A stretch of 17,868 bases of DNA from an uncultured Dialister sp. Its GTDB lineage: Bacteria > Bacillota > Negativicutes > Veillonellales > Dialisteraceae. Shown here one piece after another: positions 6,173-14,900 of the stretch. Location of the stretch: assembly GCA_900545365.1 (NCBI GenBank), contig UQYL01000027.1:1-17868 (forward strand). Direction: 5' to 3'. How positions within the stretch are numbered: the stretch's first letter is position 1; each line of letters opens with the position of its first letter. The notes beneath the pieces were generated by a model. The model was not told where the DNA came from. It did no database searches and saw only the letters and a list, made by a program, of their open reading frames with translations. The position numbers were made by a program, and so were the translations under genes.

Positions 6173-7225
6173 ATGACAGAAAGAAAAACAGTGACCGTCG
6201 CCCTCTCCGGCGGCGTGGACTCCACGCTCACCGCGCGGCTCCTCCTGGACGCGGGCTACGGCGTTTCCGCCGCGACGATGCTCCTCTTCGACGGGCAGGA
6301 CACGGAGAGCGCCGCCGCCATGGCGGATTTTCTCGGCATTCCCCACAAGGTCTTCGACCTGCGGGAGTCCTTCCGGGATACCGTCATCCGGGACTTCATC
6401 GGCGCCTACGCGAAAGGCGTCACGCCCAATCCCTGCATGATCTGCGATTTCCACATCAAATTCGGCGCTTTTTATGAAGCGGCGCTCGCCCATTTCGGCG
6501 CGGATTTCTTCGCCACAGGTCATTACGCCCGCATCCTCTGGGACGGGGAGCGGAAGAAATACGCCGTCTGGAAAGGCCTCGACGCGGCGAAAGACCAGTC
6601 CTATATGATGTACCACCTCACGCAGGCCCAGCTCGCCCGCATTCTTTTCCCGCTGGGACGCTTCACGAAGCAGGAGACGCGCCGTCTTTCCCTCGAGAAA
6701 GGGCTCCCCACCCACGACAAAGCGGAGAGCCAGGACATGTGCTTCCTCTCCGCCGGAGACAGCTACAAGGATTTCCTCGCCGCCCGCGCGCCGGACATCT
6801 TCCGGGAAGGCGACATCACCGACGGGAAGGGACGCGTCCTCGGGCGCCACAGGGGCCTTCCCCTCTACACCGTGGGCCAGCGGAAAGGCCTCGGCCTCTC
6901 TTCTCCCTTCCCGCTCTACGTGACCGGTCTCGACGCGAAGCGGAACCGGGTCATCGTCGGCAGAAATGAAGACCTCTTCCGGAACCGTCTTCTCGCGGAC
7001 GCGCTCGATTTCACCGACGGCGAGCCGCCGGCCGCCTCCTTCCGGTGCGAGGCGAAGATCCGCTACGGCATGAAGGCCAGCCCCGCCTCCGTCACCGTGC
7101 AGGACGACGGACGGGCGGTCATCGCTTTCGACGCGCCCCAGCGGGCCGTCACCCCCGGCCAGTCCGCCGTCTTCTACGACGGAGACCGCCTCATCGGCGG
7201 CGGCACCATCCTGCGTCCCCTGTAA
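6173..7225 (+). CDS. mnmA: tRNA-specific 2-thiouridylase MnmA
   Basis: Thiolates U34 of tRNA-Glu, -Gln and -Lys using ATP and a persulfide sulfur donor. The PP-loop SGGVDS is at 12-17. GVTPNPCMICDFHIKFG (82-98) supplies the first catalytic cysteine (Cys91, in a CD where most homologues have CN). ATGHYAR (114-120) and KDQSYMMYHL (140-149) form the tRNA/ATP region, and ESQDMCFL (185-192) supplies the second catalytic cysteine (Cys190). The C-terminal beta-barrel domain follows, with YTVGQRKGLG. Its 350 residues are near the usual 355-370. Start ATG 6173 has AAAGGA 9 bases upstream. It has its own extended -10 promoter and terminator; no iscS-type desulfurase is adjacent. Confidence 0.95.
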   Translation: MTERKTVTVALSGGVDSTLTARLLLDAGYGVSAATMLLFDGQDTESAAAMADFLGIPHKVFDLRESFRDTVIRDFIGAYAKGVTPNPCMICDFHIKFGAFYEAALAHFGADFFATGHYARILWDGERKKYAVWKGLDAAKDQSYMMYHLTQAQLARILFPLGRFTKQETRRLSLEKGLPTHDKAESQDMCFLSAGDSYKDFLAARAPDIFREGDITDGKGRVLGRHRGLPLYTVGQRKGLGLSSPFPLYVTGLDAKRNRVIVGRNEDLFRNRLLADALDFTDGEPPAASFRCEAKIRYGMKASPASVTVQDDGRAVIAFDAPQRAVTPGQSAVFYDGDRLIGGGTILRPL

Positions 7226-7231
7226 CAAAAG

Positions 7232-7258
7232 AACGGAGCTTTCACGCTCCGTTTTCTT
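7232..7258 (+). terminator. Terminator after mnmA
   Basis: 8-bp stem AACGGAGC (7232-7239) with GCTCCGTT (7246-7253), loop TTTCAC, then a T-rich run TTTTCTTT. Confidence 0.88.
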
Positions 7259-7339
7259 TATGCTCTTTTTACAGAAATTTCATGCATCCCCCACAAAAAG
7301 AAGATACACTGAAAGAAATATTGGAAAGAAGGTGGACCT

Positions 7340-7855
7340 ATGTCTCTGGAATGCCGCATCCTCCGTTCCCTCCGGTACGGCCTGAGAAGCCGCCGCGCCG
7401 ACGCGGCCATGCGCGGCGCGTCCCGTCTCGGCGACTACGGCACGGTGTGGCTCATCGCCGCCTACGTCATGCTCTGCTTCCGAAGCCAGCGGCGGGCAGC
7501 GCTGGAAATGCTCCTCTCCCTCGCAATGGAGAGCCTCCTCTGCTGCGTCCTGCTGAAACCCTTCATCCGCCGGAAACGCCCTTTTGAGAAGACGAGGAAA
7601 GTGCGGCCCCTCATCGAGCCGCCGCAGGACCGCTCCTTTCCCTCCGGCCACACCGCTTCTTCCGCGGCCGCCGCGGCGAGCCTCTTTCTCTCCGGCTCAT
7701 CCTTCCGCGTTCCCGCCCTTCTGCTGGCCCTCCTCATCGCGGCGTCCCGGCTCTATCTCGGCGTGCACTACCTCACGGACGTCCTCGGCGGGGCCGCCGC
7801 CGGCATCGCCTCCGCCTTCGCGGGCCGCCGTCTCATGAAGAAACTTTTCCCATGA
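7340..7855 (+). CDS. PAP2-family membrane phosphatase
   Basis: Integral-membrane lipid phosphatase of the PAP2 superfamily, 171 residues. The three catalytic signatures are all intact: KPFIRRKRP (73-81, KX6RP), FPSGHTAS (100-107, PSGH) and SRLYLGVHYLTD (136-147, SR...H...D). Four hydrophobic segments flank them, and the catalytic residues would face the outside of the membrane. Relatives act on undecaprenyl pyrophosphate (BcrC/PgpB-like) or phosphatidic acid/PGP; the sequence alone does not choose between them. The Arg-rich N-terminus (residues 6-29) is a cytoplasmic lead. GAAGGTGG precedes ATG 7340. Single gene with a terminator at 7900-7930; no clear -35/-10 pair is seen upstream. Confidence 0.9.
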   Translation: MSLECRILRSLRYGLRSRRADAAMRGASRLGDYGTVWLIAAYVMLCFRSQRRAALEMLLSLAMESLLCCVLLKPFIRRKRPFEKTRKVRPLIEPPQDRSFPSGHTASSAAAAASLFLSGSSFRVPALLLALLIAASRLYLGVHYLTDVLGGAAAGIASAFAGRRLMKKLFP

Positions 7856-7899
7856 AAAAGCCCTGCCCTGAGCGGAGCCTGTGCAGGATAAAAATTTTT

Positions 7900-7930
7900 G
7901 CCGTCCCGTTTTTACAGGAGCGGCTTTTTT
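7900..7930 (+). terminator. Terminator after the PAP2 gene
   Basis: GCCG-TCC (7900-7906), loop CGTTTTTACA, GGA-G-CGGC (7917-7924) with one bulged G, then TTTTTT. The same hairpin is followed by AAAAATTTTT on the minus strand, so it may also stop the convergent 7944-8162 gene. Confidence 0.65.
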
Positions 7931-7943
7931 ATGTCCCGCGGCG

Positions 7944-8162
7944 TCAGCGCAGCAGAAGCAGGGCCCTGCAGAGGAGTATCACCGCGCCGCAGCCCGTGAA
8001 AATGAGGCGGCGCAGGCCCCGGCCGACAGCGGGATGGGGCGCGCCCCGGCCGCCGCAGAGCCAGTCCCAGTCCGACGCGCCGCCGACGAAGAAAAAGAGC
8101 CCCGCCGCGAGGAGCATTTCCTCTCTGTGCGCCGCGAGAAATGCGGCGATCCTTTCTTCCAT
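7944..8162 (-). CDS. Small two-helix membrane protein, Imm17-like
   Basis: A 72-residue protein with two hydrophobic helices (about 16-30 and 53-70) around a DWDWLCGGRG turn (31-40) and VGRGLRRLIF. This layout, a helix ending in (N/D)WDW(F/L), a short basic loop with GR, and a second helix, is what I recall of the Imm17 family of putative immunity proteins. The match is by memory of the pattern, not a search. AGAGGGA lies a few bases before ATG 8162. No toxin-like gene lies beside it. The gene begins 17 bases beyond the terminator of the yihY-like gene, so it needs read-through or a promoter inside that gene's 3' end. It could instead be an unassigned small membrane protein. Confidence 0.6.
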   Translation of the reverse strand: MEERIAAFLAAHREEMLLAAGLFFFVGGASDWDWLCGGRGAPHPAVGRGLRRLIFTGCGAVILLCRALLLLR

Positions 8163-8178
8163 AGTTTCCCTCTCTCAT

Positions 8179-8208
8179 AAAAAAACGCCTCTCCCGCAGG
8201 AGAGACGT
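8179..8208 (-). terminator. Terminator after the YihY-family gene
   Basis: 10-bp stem ACGTCTCTCC / GGAGAGGCGT with a 4-base loop (one G-T type mismatch), followed on the minus strand by TTTTTTT. It starts 2 bases past the stop codon and sits between this gene and the Imm17-like ORF. Confidence 0.87.
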
Positions 8209-8209
8209 C

Positions 8210-9085
8210 TTATTTTTCAGGAGTTTTTTTCCCGCCGGGATGCATGAAGCGGTCAAAATCTTTCCATGTGGCGATGAATTCGCCGCCCATGATGATGACC
8301 ATCGCCGCCAGGTGGAACCAGATGAAGAGCACCACCAGCCCGATGAGGGAACCGTAAGTGAGGCCCATGTGGGAAATATTCAGCACGTAGTAGCTGTATC
8401 CCGCCGTCAGGAGCAGCCAGAAAGCCGTCACGATGACCGACGCCGATACGGCGCGGCTCCACTTCGTGCGGTACCGGTGCGCGGCGTACCGGTAGAAGAC
8501 GGACAGCGTCAGCACCAGATTGCCGAAAGGGATCGTGTATTTCAGCCGGTCCCAGGTCTGAAGGAATACGTCGGGCAGCGTGAAATAGTAGTCCAGCGCA
8601 TAGACCACGGCGTTCCCGAAGACCGTCACGCCCAGAGACAGCAGCATGGCGAAGGTGATGAGCATGGTGAAGAGAATGGATTTCGCCTTCACCGTGATCC
8701 AGCTCTGCTGATTTCTGTCATTGCTGATCGCCTTGTCCGACGCGCGGATGAAGACGTCCACGCCCTGCGCCGCCGACCAGACGGACACGGCGAGACCGGC
8801 GAAGAGCCAGATGGAGCTTCTTCCTTCGATGATGCGGTATACATTTCCTTCCAGCGCCACCGCCAGATCGTGCGGCAGATACTGGAGCAGCTGGATGATA
8901 ACGGAGATCTGGGGCGCCATGAAGAAAAGGATGGCGTTTACGACGAAGATCATGAAGGGCACGAGCGCCAGGATGAAATAATACGTGCTTTCCGCGGCGA
9001 GCGCGCCCACGTCATCGTCCATAAACCGTCTGTAAAGTCCGAGCACAAAGAACTTGATGGTGCCCCATATGCCCACGCTGTCCAT
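8210..9085 (-). CDS. YihY/BrkB (UPF0761) family membrane protein
   Basis: A 291-residue polytopic protein of the YihY/virulence-factor-BrkB family, whose molecular role is unsettled (once annotated as RNase BN, now not accepted). Family features are the N-terminal DDDVGALAAESTYYFILALVPFMIFVVN (about 23-50), the central SAAQGVDVFIRASDKA, and the C-terminal TYGSLIGLVVLFIWFHLAAMVIIMGGEF (about 243-270). About six membrane helices can be drawn, with a charged soluble tail ending in GGKKTPEK. AAGGAGG lies 5 bases before ATG 9085. It begins 76 bases after the typA stop with a hairpin (GTTTCCCG/CGGGGAAC) but no T-run between, so co-transcription from typA is likely. Confidence 0.9.
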   Translation of the reverse strand: MDSVGIWGTIKFFVLGLYRRFMDDDVGALAAESTYYFILALVPFMIFVVNAILFFMAPQISVIIQLLQYLPHDLAVALEGNVYRIIEGRSSIWLFAGLAVSVWSAAQGVDVFIRASDKAISNDRNQQSWITVKAKSILFTMLITFAMLLSLGVTVFGNAVVYALDYYFTLPDVFLQTWDRLKYTIPFGNLVLTLSVFYRYAAHRYRTKWSRAVSASVIVTAFWLLLTAGYSYYVLNISHMGLTYGSLIGLVVLFIWFHLAAMVIIMGGEFIATWKDFDRFMHPGGKKTPEK

Positions 9086-9161
9086 GAGTGCCTCCTTTTT
9101 TCCGTTCCCCGCTTCCGGGAAACGTCATTTCGCAGTGCCTGCCGCTTTCCGCGGCGCGGTC

Positions 9162-10979
9162 TCACTGCTTGTTTTTGATGTTCGCGTTCTTGTAGCGCTG
9201 CTGGCGGGACAGCACCATCTTGCGCATGCGGATGCTCTTCGGCGTCACTTCCACCAGCTCGTCTTCGCGGATCCATTCCAGCGCCGATTCCAGCGTGAAC
9301 TGGCGGCACGGAGGCAGACGGATGGCGTCGTCGGAAGCGGCGGCGCGGGTATTGGTGAGGTGCTTCTTCTTGCACGGGTTCACGTCCATGTCGTTTTCAC
9401 GGGCGTTCTCGCCGATGATCATGCCTTCGTAGACTTCTACGCCCGGGCCGATGAAGAGCTCGCCTCTGTCGAGGACGCTGTTCAGGCCGTACGCCGTGGT
9501 GGTGCCCGCTTCAAAAGCGACGAGGGAGCCTCTGGTGCGTTCCGGGATATCGCCCTTGTACGGCGCGTAGCCCTGGAAGACATGGTAGAGGATGCCCGTG
9601 CCGCGGGTGGTGGTGAGCATTTCATTGCGGAAGCCGATGAGTCCGCGCGCGGGGATGGAGAAATCCATCTTCATATAGCCCGCCAGTTCTTCCATGGAGA
9701 TCATTTCCGCGCGGCGCGGCCCGAGGCCTTCCATGACGGCGCCCATGAATTCCTGCGGCACTTCCACGGTGAGGCGTTCGATCGGTTCGCACTTCACGCC
9801 GTCGATCTCCTTGTAGATGACCTGGGGCTTGGAAATTTCCAGCTCGAATCCTTCGCGGCGCATCATTTCGATGAGGACGGACAGATGGAGTTCGCCGCGG
9901 CCCGATACGATGAAGGCGTCGGAAGAATCGCCGTCTTTCACGTGGAGGGCGACGTTCGTTTCAATTTCTTTCATGAGGCGGGCCCGGATGTGGCGGCTCG
10001 TCACATAGTCCCCTTCCTTGCCGGCGAAGGGACTCTTATTGACATGGAACACCATGGACAGGGTCGGTTCGTCGATGTGGATGGACGGGAGCGCCTCCGG
10101 CTGCGCCGGATCGGCTACGGTCTCGCCGATATTGATGTCCTTGAAGCCCGCCATGGCGACGATGTCCCCGGCTTTCGCCTCTTCGGCGGGGGTGCGCTTC
10201 ATGCCCTGCCACACGAAGAGCTGGCCCACGCGGTCGCCGCGGCTCTTTTCGCCGTCGGTGATGACCACCTGCTGGCCCACGTGCACGGTGCCGCGGGCAA
10301 TGCGGCCGATGGCGACTTTGCCGAGATAGTCGTCCGCGTCGAGGGTGGTGGTCATGATCTGGAGCGGCGCGTCGGGATCGCATTCCGGCGCGGGGATGCA
10401 TTTCAGGATGGTCTCGAAGAGCGGCGTCAGGTCATGGCTCTCGTCGGTCATGTGGTACTTCGCGATGCCCGCGCGGGCGGACGCGTAGATCAGCGGGAAA
10501 TCGAGCTGTTCTTCATCGGCGTCAAGCTCCATGAAGAGCTCCAGGATCTCCCCTTCCACGTCGGACACGCGCTGATCGGGGCGGTCGATCTTATTGATGA
10601 CCACGATCGGCTTCAGCTTGTGTTCCAGCGCCTTGCGGAGGACGTACTTCGTCTGCGGCATGGGGCCTTCATGAGAATCGACGAGGAGCAGCACGCCGTC
10701 CACCATGTTCAGGATGCGTTCCACTTCGCCGCCGAAATCCGCGTGCCCTGGGGTATCGACGATATTGATCTTCACGCCGTCATGCATGACGGACGTATTT
10801 TTCGCGAGGATGGTGATGCCTCTTTCTCTTTCGAGAGGGTTGGAGTCCATCACGCGTTCTTCCACTTTCTGATTTTCTCTGAAAATGTGGCTCTGTTTCA
10901 GCATGGCGTCCACAAGAGTCGTCTTGCCGTGGTCGACATGAGCGATGATCGCTATATTTCTGATGTCTTCTCTTTTCAT
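9162..10979 (-). CDS. typA: Ribosome-associated GTPase TypA/BipA
   Basis: Translational GTPase that binds 70S ribosomes and aids ribosome assembly and stress or low-temperature growth. G1 AHVDHGKTT (13-21), switch region RGITILAKN (53-61), G3 DTPGHADFGGE (75-85) and G4 NKID (129-132) are intact. EF-G-like domains II, III and V follow, with the typical GRGELHLSVLIE and IPARGLIGFRNEMLTTTRG segments, and the BipA C-terminal domain ends in a basic RMRKMVLSRQQR tail. It has 605 residues, normal for the family. The start is ATG 10979 (MKREDIRNIAII), because AGGAGA lies about 8 bases upstream; an in-frame ATG at 11012 sits within 10 bases of the promoter -10 and lacks a good site. It is probably first in a unit with the YihY-family gene. 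Confidence 0.97.
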   Translation of the reverse strand: MKREDIRNIAIIAHVDHGKTTLVDAMLKQSHIFRENQKVEERVMDSNPLERERGITILAKNTSVMHDGVKINIVDTPGHADFGGEVERILNMVDGVLLLVDSHEGPMPQTKYVLRKALEHKLKPIVVINKIDRPDQRVSDVEGEILELFMELDADEEQLDFPLIYASARAGIAKYHMTDESHDLTPLFETILKCIPAPECDPDAPLQIMTTTLDADDYLGKVAIGRIARGTVHVGQQVVITDGEKSRGDRVGQLFVWQGMKRTPAEEAKAGDIVAMAGFKDINIGETVADPAQPEALPSIHIDEPTLSMVFHVNKSPFAGKEGDYVTSRHIRARLMKEIETNVALHVKDGDSSDAFIVSGRGELHLSVLIEMMRREGFELEISKPQVIYKEIDGVKCEPIERLTVEVPQEFMGAVMEGLGPRRAEMISMEELAGYMKMDFSIPARGLIGFRNEMLTTTRGTGILYHVFQGYAPYKGDIPERTRGSLVAFEAGTTTAYGLNSVLDRGELFIGPGVEVYEGMIIGENARENDMDVNPCKKKHLTNTRAAASDDAIRLPPCRQFTLESALEWIREDELVEVTPKSIRMRKMVLSRQQRYKNANIKNKQ

Positions 10980-11021
10980 TCCTGTCTCTCCTGCATTTAA
11001 ATTTGAAAACATTTACTCCTT

Positions 11022-11030
11022 ATTATAGCA
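11022..11030 (-). promoter_or_regulatory. Extended -10 promoter of typA
   Basis: Minus strand TGC-TATAAT, a perfect extended -10, about 43 bases ahead of the typA start at 10979. No convincing -35; a T-rich tract lies there. Confidence 0.65.
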
Positions 11031-11147
11031 AAATGATATAGCTGAAAAAAGGCGGGAATCCGAAAAAAATCGGCGGATTTCCATACTTTCTCGTCATGCC
11101 TGCGGAAGAAAAACGCATTTTTTCTGGCGGCAGGCGGCGCGGCCCCG

Positions 11148-11153
11148 TATAAT
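11148..11153 (+). promoter_or_regulatory. -10 box of the 254-residue gene
   Basis: TATAAT 20 bases before the ATG at 11173, allowing a very short 5' leader that includes AAGGAGG. The -35 area is GC-rich and not recognisable. Confidence 0.45.
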
Positions 11154-11172
11154 CAGAAAAAGGAGGCCTGTT

Positions 11173-11937
11173 ATGACGATCATTCTTTCCCCGCGTTTCA
11201 GCGAAAATCTCCGGGCGCTTTCCGCGGCGCTCCGCGAATTTGAAGCGCAGGATCCATTTATACAGAGCGCTTCCTCCGGCGGCCGCCCGGTGCGCGGCGA
11301 TTATCCTTTCTGGCTGTACCGGCGGACGGCGGCGGCGTGGACTGCCCTCGCCCTCATCCTGCGCGACCAGTTCGCGTCGGGAGCGGCGGATTTTTCTCTC
11401 GCCTACGGGCTCCTGCGGCACATGCTGGAAAATTACGCCGATCTCTACAACGCCTGGGCGACGCGGGGCCGGTCTTACCTCTACTGGCGCTTTCTCCGCG
11501 AAGAGAGCGCCGGGCGGCCTTCGGACGAAGCGTTCCGTCTGCTCCGCGAGCATCTTCCCCTCTGGGCGGAGCACCGCGGCAGAGACGGAAGGACGCGCCG
11601 GGCGAACCGGCTCACCCGATATTTCCGCATGGCCCCGCTGCCTGAGACGCTCGCCCGCCAGCTGCCGGAGCTGCCTGCTCTGCATCGGGACATCCGCGCC
11701 ATCGACGCGAGAGCGAGCGCCGCTTTCCATAGCAATTCCCCCGATTTCCTCCGCGACGTCCCGGCCTGCGCGGAAGAGCTCCTCCTCACGATGCACGTCA
11801 TCCTCGCGTCGTCCCTCGCTGTGGTCTCCGCCGTCTACGGCGATCCCTGGAGCTACGATCTCCGGGGCCGGGTATGGACGCCGCTCCTCTCCGATATCGT
11901 CCTTCTCCGAAAAGGCCTCGCCTTCTCCGTAAAATAA
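11173..11937 (+). CDS. Uncharacterised 254-residue protein
   Basis: I do not recognise this protein with confidence. It is soluble, alpha-helical by composition and arginine-rich, with no signal peptide. Notable stretches are LAYGLLRHMLENYADLYNAW (about 77-96), HRGRDGRTRRANRLTRYFRM (133-152) and ASAAFHSNSPDFLRDVP (about 183-199). The combination of an (R)xxLENYxDL helix with a later H/S-rich segment recalls DUF5677-type, possibly HEPN-like, helical proteins, but this is weak. AAGGAGG lies 7 bases before ATG 11173. Codon use and GC-rich third positions match its neighbours, so it looks native. It is a single gene with its own -10 and a strong shared terminator; it is divergent from typA and convergent with the RND operon, so context gives no role. 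Confidence 0.75.
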   Translation: MTIILSPRFSENLRALSAALREFEAQDPFIQSASSGGRPVRGDYPFWLYRRTAAAWTALALILRDQFASGAADFSLAYGLLRHMLENYADLYNAWATRGRSYLYWRFLREESAGRPSDEAFRLLREHLPLWAEHRGRDGRTRRANRLTRYFRMAPLPETLARQLPELPALHRDIRAIDARASAAFHSNSPDFLRDVPACAEELLLTMHVILASSLAVVSAVYGDPWSYDLRGRVWTPLLSDIVLLRKGLAFSVK

Positions 11938-11940
11938 GCA

Positions 11941-11984
11941 CAAAAAATCCCGCGCCTCTCACACATGAGGCGCGGGATATTTTC
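11941..11984. terminator. Bidirectional terminator between convergent units
   Basis: 12-bp perfect stem ATCCCGCGCCTC (11947-11958) with GAGGCGCGGGAT (11967-11978), loop of 8. It is flanked by A-run CAAAAA on the left and ATTTTCT on the right, so it can stop both the plus gene and the minus-strand RND operon. Confidence 0.9.
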
Positions 11985-11986
11985 TG

Positions 11987-14900
11987 TCATTCTTCCCAGG
12001 AGCCCTTCTCGCCGGTCTCCTTCACTTTGTACCACGCCGCGTACAGCGCCGGCACGAAAAGGAGCCCCAGCGGCGTTGCGATGACGAGGCCGCCGATGAA
12101 GGCCGCCGACATGGGCGTCCAGAAGGGATTCGGCAGGAGCGGGATCATGCCGAGCACTTCCGCGAAGGACGTGAGCATGATGGGCCGGAAACGGAGCACC
12201 GCCGAGTCGATGATCGCTTTGTACGGCGACATGCCCTCTTCCAGATGCTGCCGGATCTGGTCGAGGAGGATGATGCTGTTCCGGATGACCATGCCCATGA
12301 TGGCGAGCATGCCTACGATGGCGACGAACCCCATGGGCTCGCCCGATACGGCGAGCGTGAGGAAGCAGCCGATGAGCCCGAGCGGCCCGGAAACGGCGGC
12401 CATCGCCATGAGGGGGAGCTTCTTCAGCTCGAAGATGAGGATGGCCAGCACGGCGAAGACCATGATCGGCACGGGCGCAAGGATCTGGGCGAGGGATTTC
12501 TCACTGTCTTCCAGCGCGCCGTCCGGCTCCAGCACATACCCTTCCGGCAGGGAGCTCCGGAATTCTTTCAGCGTATTTTCATAGACGTCCCGCGCCGCGG
12601 TATCGCTCGCCGAGCCTTCCGCCGCGTCGCTGCGGAGCGTCACGCAGGGCATGGCGTCGCGCCGCCAGATGGTGCTTGTCTCATTTTCATAGGAAATGTC
12701 CGCGAAATCGCCGAGCGGCACATACCGGCCGTCCCCGGCGCTCACGGGGAGAGACGCCAGATCGGCGAGGCGCGCCGTATTATCTCCCGCCAGGCGGAAG
12801 GAAATGGGCACGAGCTGATCGCCCTGATAGGATTCGGCGATCTTGTACCCGGAGAGCTTCACGTAGAGATCCTGCGCCACGGCATAGTTATCGATGCCGA
12901 GAGTCCGCACCTTGTCCTGATCGATGGTGAGCCGCACGGCGGGCGTTTCCTCCGGCCAGTTCAGGCTGGCGTTCACGATCTGCGGATTCGTCTCCATAAG
13001 GGCGAGCGCTTCCGCGGCGAGAGTTTTCACCCGCTCCGGATCAGGGCCGCTGAGGCGGAGCATGACGGGATATTCCGCAGGCGGGCCGAGGGCGATGAAG
13101 CGCACATGGGCCCGCGCTTCCGGATACCGCTCCGCCATGGTGCGGAGGAGCTCCGCTTTCAGAGCGTCCCGCGCTTCCGTATCGGCGGCGGTGATGATCA
13201 TCTGCCCGTGGCCGTCTTCCGGCGGGAGCGGGTCAAAGAGAAGGATGAACCGCGGCGACGAATCGCCGATATACGTCACGAAATGTTTCACCCGCCCGTC
13301 GCCGTAGAGCATCTCTTCCACGCCCGCCATGACGCGCTGCGTCTCCTTGACAGACGCTCCGGCAGGGAGATTCACATCGAGGATGAGCTCCGGCCGGACG
13401 GAAGCGGGGAAAAATTCCTGCTTGATGAGAGGATACGTGCCGATTGCTCCGAAGAAGAAGAGGAACGTGCCGAGGATGACCGCTTTTCTGTAGTGCACCG
13501 CCGCCCGGATGGCTTTATAGAAAAAGGCGTACGCCCGCGCGTGGAGGCGATGCTTCCACGGAGCCGGATGCGGATCGATGCGGATGAATTTATACCCCAG
13601 CACGGGGGAAACGAAGATGGACGCGATCCATGAAAGGATGAGCGTCGACGCGATGACCCAGAAAAGAGACTCCGTGTATTCCGACGTCTGTCCTTCCGCG
13701 AGCGCCACCGGCAGAAATCCCGCCGCTGTGATGAGCGTCCCCGCCAGCATGGGGAGCGCGCACGATTTGTACGCTCCTTCCGCCGCTTCCATGCGTCCGG
13801 CGCCGTGCTCCAGCTTCACCTGCATCATTTCTATGACGATGATCGCGTCGTCCACGAGGAGCCCCAGCGACACGATGAGCGAGCCCAGGGACACGATGTG
13901 CAGGTCGATGCCCTTCCATTTCATGAAGAGAAACGCCGCCGCCACCACCACGGGCACGCACATAGCGAGCACCAGCCCGCTCCGAAGGCCCAGCGAGAAG
14001 AAGGACACCGCCATGACGATGGCCAGCGCCTCCAGGAGGGCTTCCGTAAATTCCGCGATGGACTCATTCACCACCTTCGGCTGATCGGCCACGAGGGAGA
14101 TTTCCATCCCCGCGGGCAGCTCCGCCCGCGCCGCCTCGGCGGCTTTTTCCAGATTCTCGCCGAGGACCAGATTATCCCCGCCGGGCGTCATGGAAACGCC
14201 CACGCCCACCGCGGGCTTCCCATTGAAATACATGAGCGCCGACGGCGGATCGGTATAGGTCTGCGTCACATCCGCCACATCGCCCAGATGGAAGGAACGG
14301 TCTCCCGCGTGAATGGGGATGGCCCGCACCGCTTCCGCCGCAGGGAGCAGACCCGTCACGCGGATCGCCACATTTCTCGTATCCGTATGGATCATGCCGG
14401 ACGGCGTCATCATGCCCTGCTGCTGGATGAGGCGGAACACGTCCGTCGGACTCATGCCGAAAGAAGCGAGCTTATTCTGATCCATCTCGATGTAGATCAT
14501 CTGCTCCTGCACGCCGAGGAGCTCCACCCGCTGCACATCGTCCACGCGGAGCATGCGCTGACGCAGCTTTTCCGCGAAGCTCCGCTTCTCCTCATAGGAA
14601 AAGCCGTCTCCCGTCACCGCGTAGATCGAGCCGTACACATCGTCAAAACGGTCATTGATGATCGGGCCGACCACACCGGCGGGCATCTCGCCCCACACGT
14701 CGGTCACCATGTTCCGCACGTCGTGCCACCGCTCCTGGATGATCTCCTTCGGCACGCTGTCCAGCAGATTCACATAAATGACGGTCTTCCCGTCATGAGT
14801 GAAAGACTTGATGTAATCCAGGCCCTTCGTATCCTGGAGCTTCTTCTCCAGCGGGTCCGTCACCTGCTCGGTGATCTGCTCCGCCGAAGCGCCGGGCCAC

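Noticed and set aside
9054..11000. Plus-strand 648-codon open frame opposite typA
   Set aside because: Same reason: complete antisense overlap with a conserved gene and a low-information, His/Ala/Arg-rich translation.
11054..11082. Inverted repeat AATCCG/CGGATT between typA and the 254-residue gene as a terminator
   Set aside because: The genes are divergent there, so nothing needs terminating, and the stem is only 6 bp; it could be an operator but support is too thin to list.
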